Source: Microbacterium sp.
GTDB lineage: Bacteria; Actinomycetota; Actinomycetes; Actinomycetales; Microbacteriaceae
Assembly: GCA_031286555.1 (NCBI GenBank)
Contig: JAITUD010000028.1
Location: forward strand, 1-6,920
Direction of reading: 5' to 3'
Length of the DNA: 6,920 bases
Part shown: positions 1-6,220 of the stretch, piece after piece
How the letters are laid out: each line of letters begins with the position of its first letter
How positions within the stretch are numbered: position 1 is the first letter of the stretch
Translations under genes and position numbers: made by a program
The notes under the pieces: generated by a model
The model's input: the letters and a program-made list of their open reading frames with translations, nothing else
Database searches by the model: none
Told to the model about the DNA's origin: nothing

Positions 1-443
1 GCGGAGATGCCGACGACGGCGTCCGCCGCGGTCAGCCCGATCCGGTCGATGGCCTCAGCCCCGGCGACGTCGTCGTCCTCGGCGTTCTCCACCGCGCCAC
101 GGACCGCGATCTCTCCGCCTGCGATCAGACCGACCACCTCTTCGGGTGCCGTGCCGTAGGTCGGCGGGATCTCGCTCGCGTCGAGCACCCCCATCCGCCC
201 TGCGGTGCCTGCGCCGATGTAGATCAGCCGGCCGCCCCTCCCGCGCTGCGCGACGATGCCGTCCACCGCCGCAGCGATCTCATCGGCCCGCCCTGCCACG
301 GCCTCGGCGGCCTGCGCGGCCTGCGCGATCATGACGTTCACCTGCTCGGCGGTGCTGCGCACGTCGAGATCGGCGTACGCCGGGTCGGCGCGCTCCGTCG
401 AGAGCGTCTGCAGCGACGCGCGAAGGTCGTCGTCCTGGGTCAT
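1..443 (-). CDS. murQ: N-acetylmuramic acid 6-phosphate etherase MurQ (5' half only; truncated by window edge)
   Basis: MurQ cleaves the lactyl ether of MurNAc-6-phosphate in the cytoplasm, giving GlcNAc-6-phosphate and D-lactate, the last specific step of MurNAc recycling. I read 147 residues from the ATG at 443-441; the family is usually about 300, so roughly half is present. Visible are LSTE near residue 14, the SIS-domain sugar-phosphate loop GAGTAGRMGVLDASE (77-91), GLIAGG (105-110) and AVENAEDD (117-124). By alignment from memory with E. coli MurQ (catalytic Glu83 and Glu114), Glu91 and Glu122 are the catalytic pair and both are present. The loop has Ala where many homologues have Ser (GAGTSGR), and DASEI in place of DASEC. 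The start is supported by a strong Shine-Dalgarno, GGAGGT, six bases upstream and inside the end of anmK. The ATG overlaps the anmK stop as ATGA, suggesting translational coupling. It is the last visible gene of the operon; what follows is unknown. Confidence 0.95.
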   Translation of the reverse strand, partial: MTQDDDLRASLQTLSTERADPAYADLDVRSTAEQVNVMIAQAAQAAEAVAGRADEIAAAVDGIVAQRGRGGRLIYIGAGTAGRMGVLDASEIPPTYGTAPEEVVGLIAGGEIAVRGAVENAEDDDVAGAEAIDRIGLTAADAVVGIS

Positions 444-1594
444 CGTCGTACCTCCACACGTGTGAAAGCCGGCCGCGGATGCGGCAGGCCGAGCGGCGCA
501 TGCGCCGCGGTGAGACGACCGGCGATCCGCGATCCCGTCGTCGTGAGGGACACCGGGATGCCGTGCCATGACAGCACGCCGAGCACGGCGAACATCAGGT
601 TCTCCCTGCTGTCCGGGTCCACGCCGTGCTCCGCGCTGGAACTGATCCGCACGGGTGCGGCCAGCTCCGTGAGGCGCCGCATCAGCACCGGGTTGCGAAC
701 ACCGCCGCCCGAGACGATCGCGCTCGTCGCGCCGGAGGCACGAAGGGACTCGGCAATGCTCCAGGCGGTCAGCTCGACCAGTGTTGCAGCGGCGTCGGCA
801 TCCGACGGCGGGTCCGCGGCGGACGACCGCACGGCGTCGTCGAGCAGACCGAGGTGGAACTCGTGCCGGCCGGTGGTCTTCGGCGCCGGCAGCGCGAAAT
901 AGGGGTGGGCGCGCAGCGCCCGCATCAGGTCCGGACGGACCGCGCCGGCTGCGGCCAGCGCGCCGTCGCGGTCGAAGCCCTCCGCTCCCCCGGTGCGCCG
1001 CTCGATCAGGGCGTCGAGGAGCGCGTTGCCCGGTCCGCTGTCCCAGGCCTCCACACGGCCGTCGGGATGCACCACCTGCACGTTGGCGATCCCGCCGATG
1101 TTCACGGTCGCGACGCCCTCGCCCGTCGCCTCGGCGACCGGGCCGAGCCACAGCCTGTCGAACAGCGCCATCAGCGGCGCGCCCTCGCCGCCGGCGGCGA
1201 TGTCCGCGCTGCGCAGGTGCGAGAGCACCGGACACCCGGCGGCCTCGGCGATCAGGGCGGGCTCGCCCAGCTGGGTGGTGCCGCGGGCGTGCCCGTCCTC
1301 CACCCAGTGGTAGACGGTCTGCCCGTGCGAGACGACGAGGTCGAGGCCGGGGATGTCGCGCACCGCATCGGCGAAGGCCTCTCCGAGCCGCCAGTCCAGC
1401 GCGCACCAGGCAGCGGCGTCGATGGCCGCGCCGTGCGTCACGTCGAGGATGCTGCGGCGCAGCTCGGGCTGCCAGGGCACGGTGCGCCAGTCGACCGTGC
1501 GCAGCACCAGGACGTCGCCCTCGGCCTCCGCCTCGACGACGAGCACGTCGCTGCCGTCGGCCGAGGTGCCGGACTGCAGCGCGCACACCCTCAT
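440..1594 (-). CDS. anmK: Anhydro-N-acetylmuramic acid kinase AnmK
   Basis: AnmK opens the 1,6-anhydro ring of anhydroMurNAc and phosphorylates it with ATP to MurNAc-6-P, the substrate of MurQ encoded next. The protein is 384 residues, normal for the family. Motifs in order: phosphate-binding SGTSADGSD (8-16), SHGQTVYH (89-96), QLGEPALIA (108-116), LRSADIAAGGEGAPL (127-141), NIGGIAN (165-171), WDSGPGN (184-190) whose Asp185 matches the catalytic base Asp182 of E. coli AnmK by motif alignment, PKTTGRHEF (238-246), SGGGVRNPVLM (295-305), and C-terminal RENLMFAVL (330-338), where many homologues have a KEA-type motif. The ATG at 1594-1592 lies one base after the nagZ stop (TGA-G-ATG). No good Shine-Dalgarno precedes it, so translation is probably coupled to nagZ. 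Its last codons contain the murQ ribosome binding site. The kinase implies that anhydro sugars, products of lytic transglycosylases, are being recycled. Confidence 0.96.
   Translation of the reverse strand: MRVCALQSGTSADGSDVLVVEAEAEGDVLVLRTVDWRTVPWQPELRRSILDVTHGAAIDAAAWCALDWRLGEAFADAVRDIPGLDLVVSHGQTVYHWVEDGHARGTTQLGEPALIAEAAGCPVLSHLRSADIAAGGEGAPLMALFDRLWLGPVAEATGEGVATVNIGGIANVQVVHPDGRVEAWDSGPGNALLDALIERRTGGAEGFDRDGALAAAGAVRPDLMRALRAHPYFALPAPKTTGRHEFHLGLLDDAVRSSAADPPSDADAAATLVELTAWSIAESLRASGATSAIVSGGGVRNPVLMRRLTELAAPVRISSSAEHGVDPDSRENLMFAVLGVLSWHGIPVSLTTTGSRIAGRLTAAHAPLGLPHPRPAFTRVEVRR
450..455 (-). promoter_or_regulatory. Strong internal ribosome binding site of murQ inside anmK
   Basis: GGAGGT on the minus strand, six bases before the murQ ATG, is built from the last sense codons of anmK. 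It fixes the murQ start and supports re-initiation at the ATGA overlap. Confidence 0.75.
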
Positions 1595-1595
1595 C

Positions 1596-3062
1596 TCACT
1601 GGCCGATCAGTGCCTGCCGGGCGACCTGGGCACCGATCAGGTTCGCCCCGCGCACCTGGACGATCGGTGCGCCGTCGACGACTGCGGGGCCGAAGCCCAC
1701 GTCGACGACCGTCGTCCCTGTGCCCGCGGCGACGAGCCGCTCCACCAGCGCGCGCTGCGGGGACTGCCCGTCGAGACGATCTGCCAGCACGACGGTGCGG
1801 CCGGCGGACGCCTGTCGCTCCGCGGCGACGACATCCGATTCCTGAGCCTGCTCGGCGTCGAGGCGCACGATCTCGCCGCCGGCGGCGAGCGTCTGCGCGA
1901 CGTGCCCGGCGGCGCTGTCGACCGCCAGCGACGAGCGGCGGCGGACGTCGATGACCGTGGTCGGCACGTCATCCAGCGGCTGCAGGTCGCCGACGACGGT
2001 CACCGCGCGTCGCACGACGGATGCCGCGTCGAACTCGGCCGGTTCCGCGGCGGACCGCGCCGTGACCGCTGCCGACATCCGCACGACACGGCCGGCGGCC
2101 TCCTCGACGCGCTCGCGGGACAGCTCGCCGGAGCGCAGCGCCGCGACGATCGCATCGCGCACCGCGTGGAAGTCGCGCTCGTCCTGATCGGGCAGCATCG
2201 CGGGCCCGGGGTTGGTCGGGTTGCCGATGCAGAGCAGGTCGGCGCCGGCCGCGAGAGCGCGAACGGCGCCTCCGCCGAGCCCGACGGTCTCCCGGATCGC
2301 CGCCATGTCGAGGGCGTCGGTCACGATCACACCGTCGAAGCCGGCATCCCGCAGCATGCCCAGCACGCGCGGGTTGAGCGTCGCCGGCTCCTCGCCCCAG
2401 GCCGGGACCACGATGTGCGCGGTCATGATCGACTGCACGCCGGCCTCTGCAGCCGCACGGAACGGCGGGAGGTGGTCTGCCTCGATCTGCGCAGGAGTGA
2501 GCTCGATCCGCGGCAGATCGTGATGCGAGTCGACGTGAGTGTCTCCGTGGCCGGGATAGTGCTTGGCGCACGCCGCGAGACCGGTGGACTGGATGCCGAT
2601 GACCTCGGCGGCCGTGTGGCGGGAGACCACGTCGGTGTCACCGCTGAAGGACCGGGTGCCGATCACCGGGTTGCGCGGGTCGGTGTTCACATCGGCCACG
2701 GGGCCGAGGACGACGTCCGCGCCGATCGCCGCGCATCTGCGACCGATCTCGGCGCCGGTCGCACGGGTCGCGGCCTCGTCGTCGACGAAGCCGAGCTGCT
2801 CGGCACCGGGGACCGTCGAGCCGGTGGTCGTCTCGAGCCTGGTGACGCTGCCTCCCTCCTCGTCGATGCCGATCAGCGCGCCCGGGGCGATCTCGTGGAT
2901 CCTGGCGCTCAGCGCCGCGGTGTCGCCGAGCAGGTTCTGCGCGAAGTACACGACGCCGGCCAGTCCGTCGCCGAGCTCGCGCTCGAGCCAGCTCGGCACG
3001 GTGCTGCCCAGGAAGCCGGGCCACACGACCCCGTTCGCCAGGCGGGTCAGGTCATCGACCAC
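1596..3062 (-). CDS. nagZ: GH3 beta-N-acetylglucosaminidase NagZ, cytoplasmic, with extra C-terminal domain
   Basis: NagZ releases GlcNAc from GlcNAc-MurNAc or GlcNAc-anhydroMurNAc units. The 488-residue protein has an N-terminal GH3 barrel (about 1-330): GIDEEGG (65-71), GPVADVN (120-126), GTRSFSGD (135-142), the NagZ signature KHYPGHGDTHVDSH (167-180) holding the Asp178/His180 acid-base dyad, and VTDALDMAAI (247-256) with Asp249 as the expected nucleophile. Residues about 345-488 form a second alpha/beta region reminiscent of the GH3 C-terminal domain; E. coli NagZ (about 340 residues) lacks this, while B. subtilis NagZ has one. The N-terminus shows no signal peptide or lipobox, so I infer a cytoplasmic enzyme, unlike secreted B. 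subtilis NagZ. The start is GTG at 3062-3060, three bases after the upstream permease stop, preceded by AAGGGAT. Some actinobacterial GH3 enzymes with this Asp-His dyad act as phosphorylases, so the product could be GlcNAc-1-phosphate. The gene hands anhydroMurNAc to AnmK, encoded next. Confidence 0.94.
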   Translation of the reverse strand: MVDDLTRLANGVVWPGFLGSTVPSWLERELGDGLAGVVYFAQNLLGDTAALSARIHEIAPGALIGIDEEGGSVTRLETTTGSTVPGAEQLGFVDDEAATRATGAEIGRRCAAIGADVVLGPVADVNTDPRNPVIGTRSFSGDTDVVSRHTAAEVIGIQSTGLAACAKHYPGHGDTHVDSHHDLPRIELTPAQIEADHLPPFRAAAEAGVQSIMTAHIVVPAWGEEPATLNPRVLGMLRDAGFDGVIVTDALDMAAIRETVGLGGGAVRALAAGADLLCIGNPTNPGPAMLPDQDERDFHAVRDAIVAALRSGELSRERVEEAAGRVVRMSAAVTARSAAEPAEFDAASVVRRAVTVVGDLQPLDDVPTTVIDVRRRSSLAVDSAAGHVAQTLAAGGEIVRLDAEQAQESDVVAAERQASAGRTVVLADRLDGQSPQRALVERLVAAGTGTTVVDVGFGPAVVDGAPIVQVRGANLIGAQVARQALIGQ

Positions 3063-3065
3063 GGG

Positions 3066-3896
3066 TCATCCCTTCACTGCGCCGGCGACGAGACCGTCAC
3101 TGAGGCGGCGCTGAACGATAACGAAGAACACCATCACCGGAAGGGTGATCAGCGTCGAGGCCGCCATGATGAAGCCCCATTCATTGGAGTGCTCACCGAA
3201 GAACTGACGGAGCCCGATCGACACAGTGTACTGATCGACCTCACCGCCGAGCAGCGTCATCGCGAAGATGAACTCGTTCCACGCGGTGATGAACGAGAAC
3301 ACGCTGGTGGCGACCAGCCCGGGCATGACGAGCGGGAACAGCACCGAGCGGAACATCCGCCACCAGGATGCGCCGTCGATGTACGCGGCCTCCTCGAGCT
3401 CCACCGGGACGGCGGCGACGAATCCGCGCAGCATCCAGATGCCGAACGGCAGCGACAGCGCGACGTAGACGATCATCAGGCCGATGAGCGTGTTCAGCAG
3501 GCCGAGGTTCTTGATCTGGATGAACAGCGGGATCACGAGCGCCTCGAGCGGCACCATCTGCACGACCAGGATCATCAGCAGCATCGAGGTGCGGAACTTG
3601 AAGCGGAACCGTGTCACGGCGACGGCGGCGAGCAGCGCCAGCAGGGCGCTGGCCAGCACGGTCACGATCGCGACGATGGCCGAGTTGCGCAGGAACACGT
3701 CGAACCCGCCGTCGGTGAGGACGTAGGTGAAGTTGTCCCAGGTGAACTCGCGGGGCAGCAGGTTGCCGCCGCCGCTGGAGGCCTTCTTGTCGAAGGAGCT
3801 CATGATCATCCAGTACACCGGGAACAGGGTGAACAGGAGCAGGCCGATCACCGCGACGACGATGCCCAACCGGCCGAGGGGCGAAGACTTCCTCAC
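3066..3896 (-). CDS. Carbohydrate ABC transporter permease, MalG-type (CUT1 family)
   Basis: This is the second inner-membrane subunit of a sugar importer. The 276-residue protein has about six hydrophobic segments (roughly 8-32, 70-95, 103-125, 133-155, 190-212 and 240-262). Its cytoplasmic EAA loop, ELEEAAYIDGASWWRMFRSV (166-185), is followed by LFPLVMPG (186-193); this loop docks on the ATPase. The C-terminal QRRLSDGLVAGAVKG is typical of MalG-like permeases. I chose the GTG start at 3896-3894: it overlaps the upstream permease stop as GTGA and has a near-perfect AAGGAGG Shine-Dalgarno seven bases before it. The frame stays open further upstream, but that extension overlaps permease 1 and looks non-biological. 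Its stop lies three bases before the nagZ GTG. The substrate cannot be read from the permease; the neighbours nagZ-anmK-murQ suggest an amino-sugar disaccharide from peptidoglycan. No ATP-binding protein gene adjoins it. Confidence 0.95.
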   Translation of the reverse strand: MRKSSPLGRLGIVVAVIGLLLFTLFPVYWMIMSSFDKKASSGGGNLLPREFTWDNFTYVLTDGGFDVFLRNSAIVAIVTVLASALLALLAAVAVTRFRFKFRTSMLLMILVVQMVPLEALVIPLFIQIKNLGLLNTLIGLMIVYVALSLPFGIWMLRGFVAAVPVELEEAAYIDGASWWRMFRSVLFPLVMPGLVATSVFSFITAWNEFIFAMTLLGGEVDQYTVSIGLRQFFGEHSNEWGFIMAASTLITLPVMVFFVIVQRRLSDGLVAGAVKG

Positions 3897-4867
3897 AGCT
3901 GGTCCTCCTTGAGCAGGGTGCGGATGTAGACGATCGTGATCGCCAGCAGCACGAGGGTCAGCAGCACCGCCAGCGCGGAACCGAACCCGTATCTGTTCTG
4001 GCCGAACGACTCCACGTAGGACCACACGCCGAGGTTGAGCACGGATCTGTTCGATCCGGCACCTCCTGGCATCAGGAACACCTGCGTGAACACCTTGAAG
4101 TCCCAGATCGTGGACAGGATGATGACGACCGAGAAGACGGGGCGCAGCGTCGGGAAGATGATCTTCCAGAACCGGCGCCACGCGCCGGCACCGTCGATCT
4201 CGGCGGCCTCGAGCATCTCCTTCGGGACGCCGAGGAGGCCGGCGAGGACGGTGATGGCGACGAACGGGAAGCCGTGGTGCACGACGTTCAGCAGCACGAT
4301 CGCGTAGAACGCCCAGCGGTTGGTGAACCAGTTCACCGGCCCGTCGATCATTCCCATCGACTGCAGCGCGGCGTTGAACACGCCGCGGTCGGCGTCGAAG
4401 ATCCAGGTCCAGACATAGGTGCCGGTGACGGCGGGCATGGCCCAGGCGATCATGATCGCGCTGCCGACGATGGTGCGCCAGGCCAGGCCCAGCCTCGCCA
4501 GCAGCAGCGCGACGAGTGTTCCGAATGCCACGGTGGTGAACACCGAGACGATCGCGAAGCCCACGGTGTTCGGCACCACGACCGCCCACAGCTGCGGGTC
4601 GGTGAGCGCCTCGACGTAGTTGTCGAGACCGATGAAGTTGGTCGTCCCCCGCCGGATCTCACGGAGGCCGTAGTCCTGGAACGACAGCAGCACGACCTGG
4701 ATCAGCGGCCACAGCAGCAGCACGCCGAGCACGAGCAGTGCAGGCCCGAGCAGCAGCCAGGGGCGCGTCCGGGCGATCGAGAAGAGCTTCCGACGACGCC
4801 CGCCGGCCGGAGAAGGAGCGGTCTCCTTCTCCGGCGCGGACATCGTCGCGGGGAGCGACGAACTCAA
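3893..4867 (-). CDS. Carbohydrate ABC transporter permease, MalF-type (CUT1 family)
   Basis: This is the first inner-membrane subunit of the importer, expected to pair with the MalG-type subunit encoded next. It is 324 residues if started at TTG 4867-4865, with a polar 35-residue N-terminal tail rich in Pro, Ala and charged residues. Six hydrophobic segments follow (about 37-62, 100-125, 131-155, 186-212, 241-262 and 295-316). The EAA loop is EMLEAAEIDGAGAWRRFWKI (217-236), then IFPTLRP (237-243). The TTG sits seven bases after the binding-protein stop with a modest AAGTAGG upstream. The alternative start is ATG at 4843-4841, eight codons later; it lacks a Shine-Dalgarno and lies only a few bases before a strong hairpin (4806-4835) that would fall inside the initiating ribosome, so I prefer TTG. 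The family call is firm, the exact start less so. Transport of a murein sugar is inferred from the operon only. Confidence 0.93.
   Translation of the reverse strand: MSSSLPATMSAPEKETAPSPAGGRRRKLFSIARTRPWLLLGPALLVLGVLLLWPLIQVVLLSFQDYGLREIRRGTTNFIGLDNYVEALTDPQLWAVVVPNTVGFAIVSVFTTVAFGTLVALLLARLGLAWRTIVGSAIMIAWAMPAVTGTYVWTWIFDADRGVFNAALQSMGMIDGPVNWFTNRWAFYAIVLLNVVHHGFPFVAITVLAGLLGVPKEMLEAAEIDGAGAWRRFWKIIFPTLRPVFSVVIILSTIWDFKVFTQVFLMPGGAGSNRSVLNLGVWSYVESFGQNRYGFGSALAVLLTLVLLAITIVYIRTLLKEDQL
3904..3910 (-). promoter_or_regulatory. Strong ribosome binding site of the MalG-type permease gene
   Basis: AAGGAGG on the minus strand lies inside the last codons of the upstream permease, seven bases before the GTG at 3896. 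It decides the GTG start over the long upstream open frame. Confidence 0.75.
4806..4835 (-). promoter_or_regulatory. Perfect 13-bp hairpin inside the 5' end of the MalF-type permease gene
   Basis: The arms 4806-4818 and 4823-4835 are exact reverse complements (core CCGGAGAAGGAG / CTCCTTCTCCGG) around a 4-nt loop. In the operon mRNA this would be a very stable stem-loop about 40 nt after the binding-protein stop and about 30 nt after the proposed TTG start. It encodes part of the unstructured N-terminal tail (around EKETAPSPAG). No T-run follows on the minus strand, so it is not a canonical intrinsic terminator. By analogy with the structure after malE in enterobacteria, it may protect the upstream mRNA or reduce read-through so that more binding protein than permease is made. 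The structure is seen; the role is inferred. Confidence 0.6.
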
Positions 4868-4874
4868 GATGGAC

Positions 4875-6173
4875 CTACTTGGTGTTCAGCAGGTCGGTCA
4901 TCTCGGCCGCGGCGTCCTTCGACGCCTCGGCGACGGTCTTCTGACCGCTGAGGACCTCCTGCATCATCGTGTTGGTGGTCTGCTTGGCCTGCACGGCACC
5001 GAACTGCGGGGTCACCGGCACGGAGGCTCCACCGTCCACCATCTGCTTCGCGAACGGGGCGATCAGCGGGTCGGTCGAGTCCAGGGCATCCTTCATGAGC
5101 GACTCCAGTCCGGGGAAGTAGCCGGTCGAGTCCGCCCACTGCGAGGCGAACTTGCCGACGGTCATCAGCTTGACCAGCTCCCATGCCAGGTCGGGCTCCT
5201 TGGAGTCCTCGAAGATCGACAGGTGCGATCCGCCGAGCACGGAGGGGGCGATGCCGCCGTCCTCACCGGGGATCACGGCGACGCCGAGCTTGCCCTCGAG
5301 CTCGGGGTTCGACTCGATCAGCGACTTCGGCGTCCACGATCCGGAGAGCATCGTGGCGACCTTGCCCTGGGTGAACGCGTCGCGGACGTCGGTCTCCTTC
5401 CAGGTGGTCGCGCCCGGCGTCGAGAAGCCGTGCTTGAGCGCCAGGTCGGTGTAGAACGTCAGACCGGCCTGCGACTTCTTCGAGTCCAGCTCGGACTTCC
5501 ACTTGTCGCCGTCCTTGACGGCGACCTCGCCACCGGCACCCCAGACCCAGGGGTACACGCCGAACTCGGCGTTGCCCGGGACGACGAACGCCGCCATCTC
5601 GGGGTGTGCGGCCTTGATCTTCTCGCCGTTGGAGACGATCTCGTCCCAGGTGGTGGGGGCCTTCAGACCGAGCTCCTCATAGATGTCGGCGCGGTAGACG
5701 ATCGAGCGGACGCCGGCGTACCAGGGCATGCCGTACAGCTCGCCGTCGTAGGTGCCGGCGTCGGCGAGGCCCTTGACGAGGTCGTCCTTCAGGCCCTTGT
5801 CCTCGGCGACGTAGTCGTCGATCGGCACGAGAGCGCCGGCGTCGGCGAACTCGGGGGTCCAGGTGGTGCCGGTCTCGGCGACGTCCGGTGCGGTGCCGCC
5901 GGCGATGGCGGTGACGAAGCGCTGGTGGCCGTCGGCCCACTGCACCTCCTCGAACTTGACCTTCGCGCCGGTCTTCTCGGTGAACGCCTTCGACACGGCG
6001 TCGAGATAGGCCGAGGAGTCGGGGTTGGTGCCCTGCATCACCCAGGCGGTGATGGTCTTGCCCTTGCCGTCCGCGGCGCCGCCGGAGTCCCCGGAGCTGC
6101 CGTTCGAGCATCCGGCGAGAGCAAGCGCGGCGACCGCGCCCAGCGCGACGACGGAGATCACGCGAGTTTTCAT
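4875..6173 (-). CDS. Extracellular sugar-binding lipoprotein of an ABC importer (SBP family 1)
   Basis: This is the 432-residue solute-binding component that captures sugar outside the membrane and delivers it to the two permeases. The N-terminus is a lipoprotein signal: MKTR, a hydrophobic stretch (5-20), then the lipobox LAGC (19-22) with Cys22 as lipidation site, followed by a Gly/Ser/Asp-rich linker (23-38). The mature protein has family 1 features: an ITAWVMQG first strand (41-48), GTAPDVAETG (93-102), LYGMPWYAG (147-154), WTPKSLIE (280-287) and GVAVIPGEDGG (297-307). Trp and Tyr clusters at 151-152 and 208-211 could stack on sugar rings. The ATG at 6173-6171 follows an AGGGA Shine-Dalgarno by six bases. 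It is the first gene of the operon, downstream of the divergent promoter, and its TAG stop is seven bases before the next start. The specific ligand, possibly GlcNAc-anhydroMurNAc or GlcNAc-MurNAc, is an inference from nagZ-anmK-murQ. Confidence 0.94.
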   Translation of the reverse strand: MKTRVISVVALGAVAALALAGCSNGSSGDSGGAADGKGKTITAWVMQGTNPDSSAYLDAVSKAFTEKTGAKVKFEEVQWADGHQRFVTAIAGGTAPDVAETGTTWTPEFADAGALVPIDDYVAEDKGLKDDLVKGLADAGTYDGELYGMPWYAGVRSIVYRADIYEELGLKAPTTWDEIVSNGEKIKAAHPEMAAFVVPGNAEFGVYPWVWGAGGEVAVKDGDKWKSELDSKKSQAGLTFYTDLALKHGFSTPGATTWKETDVRDAFTQGKVATMLSGSWTPKSLIESNPELEGKLGVAVIPGEDGGIAPSVLGGSHLSIFEDSKEPDLAWELVKLMTVGKFASQWADSTGYFPGLESLMKDALDSTDPLIAPFAKQMVDGGASVPVTPQFGAVQAKQTTNTMMQEVLSGQKTVAEASKDAAAEMTDLLNTK

Positions 6174-6179
6174 TGTGCA

Positions 6180-6184
6180 TCCCT
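6180..6184 (-). promoter_or_regulatory. Ribosome binding site of the binding-protein gene
   Basis: On the minus strand AGGGA lies six bases before the ATG at 6173. This supports that ATG over the out-of-frame ATG at 6180-6178. Confidence 0.6.
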
Positions 6185-6220
6185 GTTCTTCGTTGAGCAG
6201 TCACGGGTGATCCCGAACCT

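Noticed and set aside
626..1954. A 442-codon plus-strand open frame opposite anmK and nagZ
   Set aside because: Low-complexity Arg/Gly/Ala-rich shadow of two well-supported genes.
1353..3929. An 858-codon plus-strand open frame antisense to anmK, nagZ and the MalG-type permease
   Set aside because: It covers three conserved genes in antisense, has an extreme Arg/His/Asp/Gln-rich composition with no domain I recognise, and no start signal. Long antisense frames are common opposite GC-rich coding DNA.
3897..4589. Upstream extension of the MalG-type permease frame, giving a 507-residue protein
   Set aside because: The extra N-terminal part is Arg-rich and overlaps permease 1 out of frame; the GTG at 3896 has a near-perfect Shine-Dalgarno and yields a normal family length.
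4806..4835. Hairpin read as a canonical rho-independent terminator
   Set aside because: No T-run follows on the transcribed strand and both genes beyond it belong to the same transporter; kept as a regulatory hairpin candidate only.
6204..6215. Inverted repeat CGGGTGATCCCG in the leader of the binding-protein gene
   Set aside because: Arms of only 4 bp around 4 nt are expected often by chance in GC-rich DNA; it could be an operator half but cannot be supported alone.
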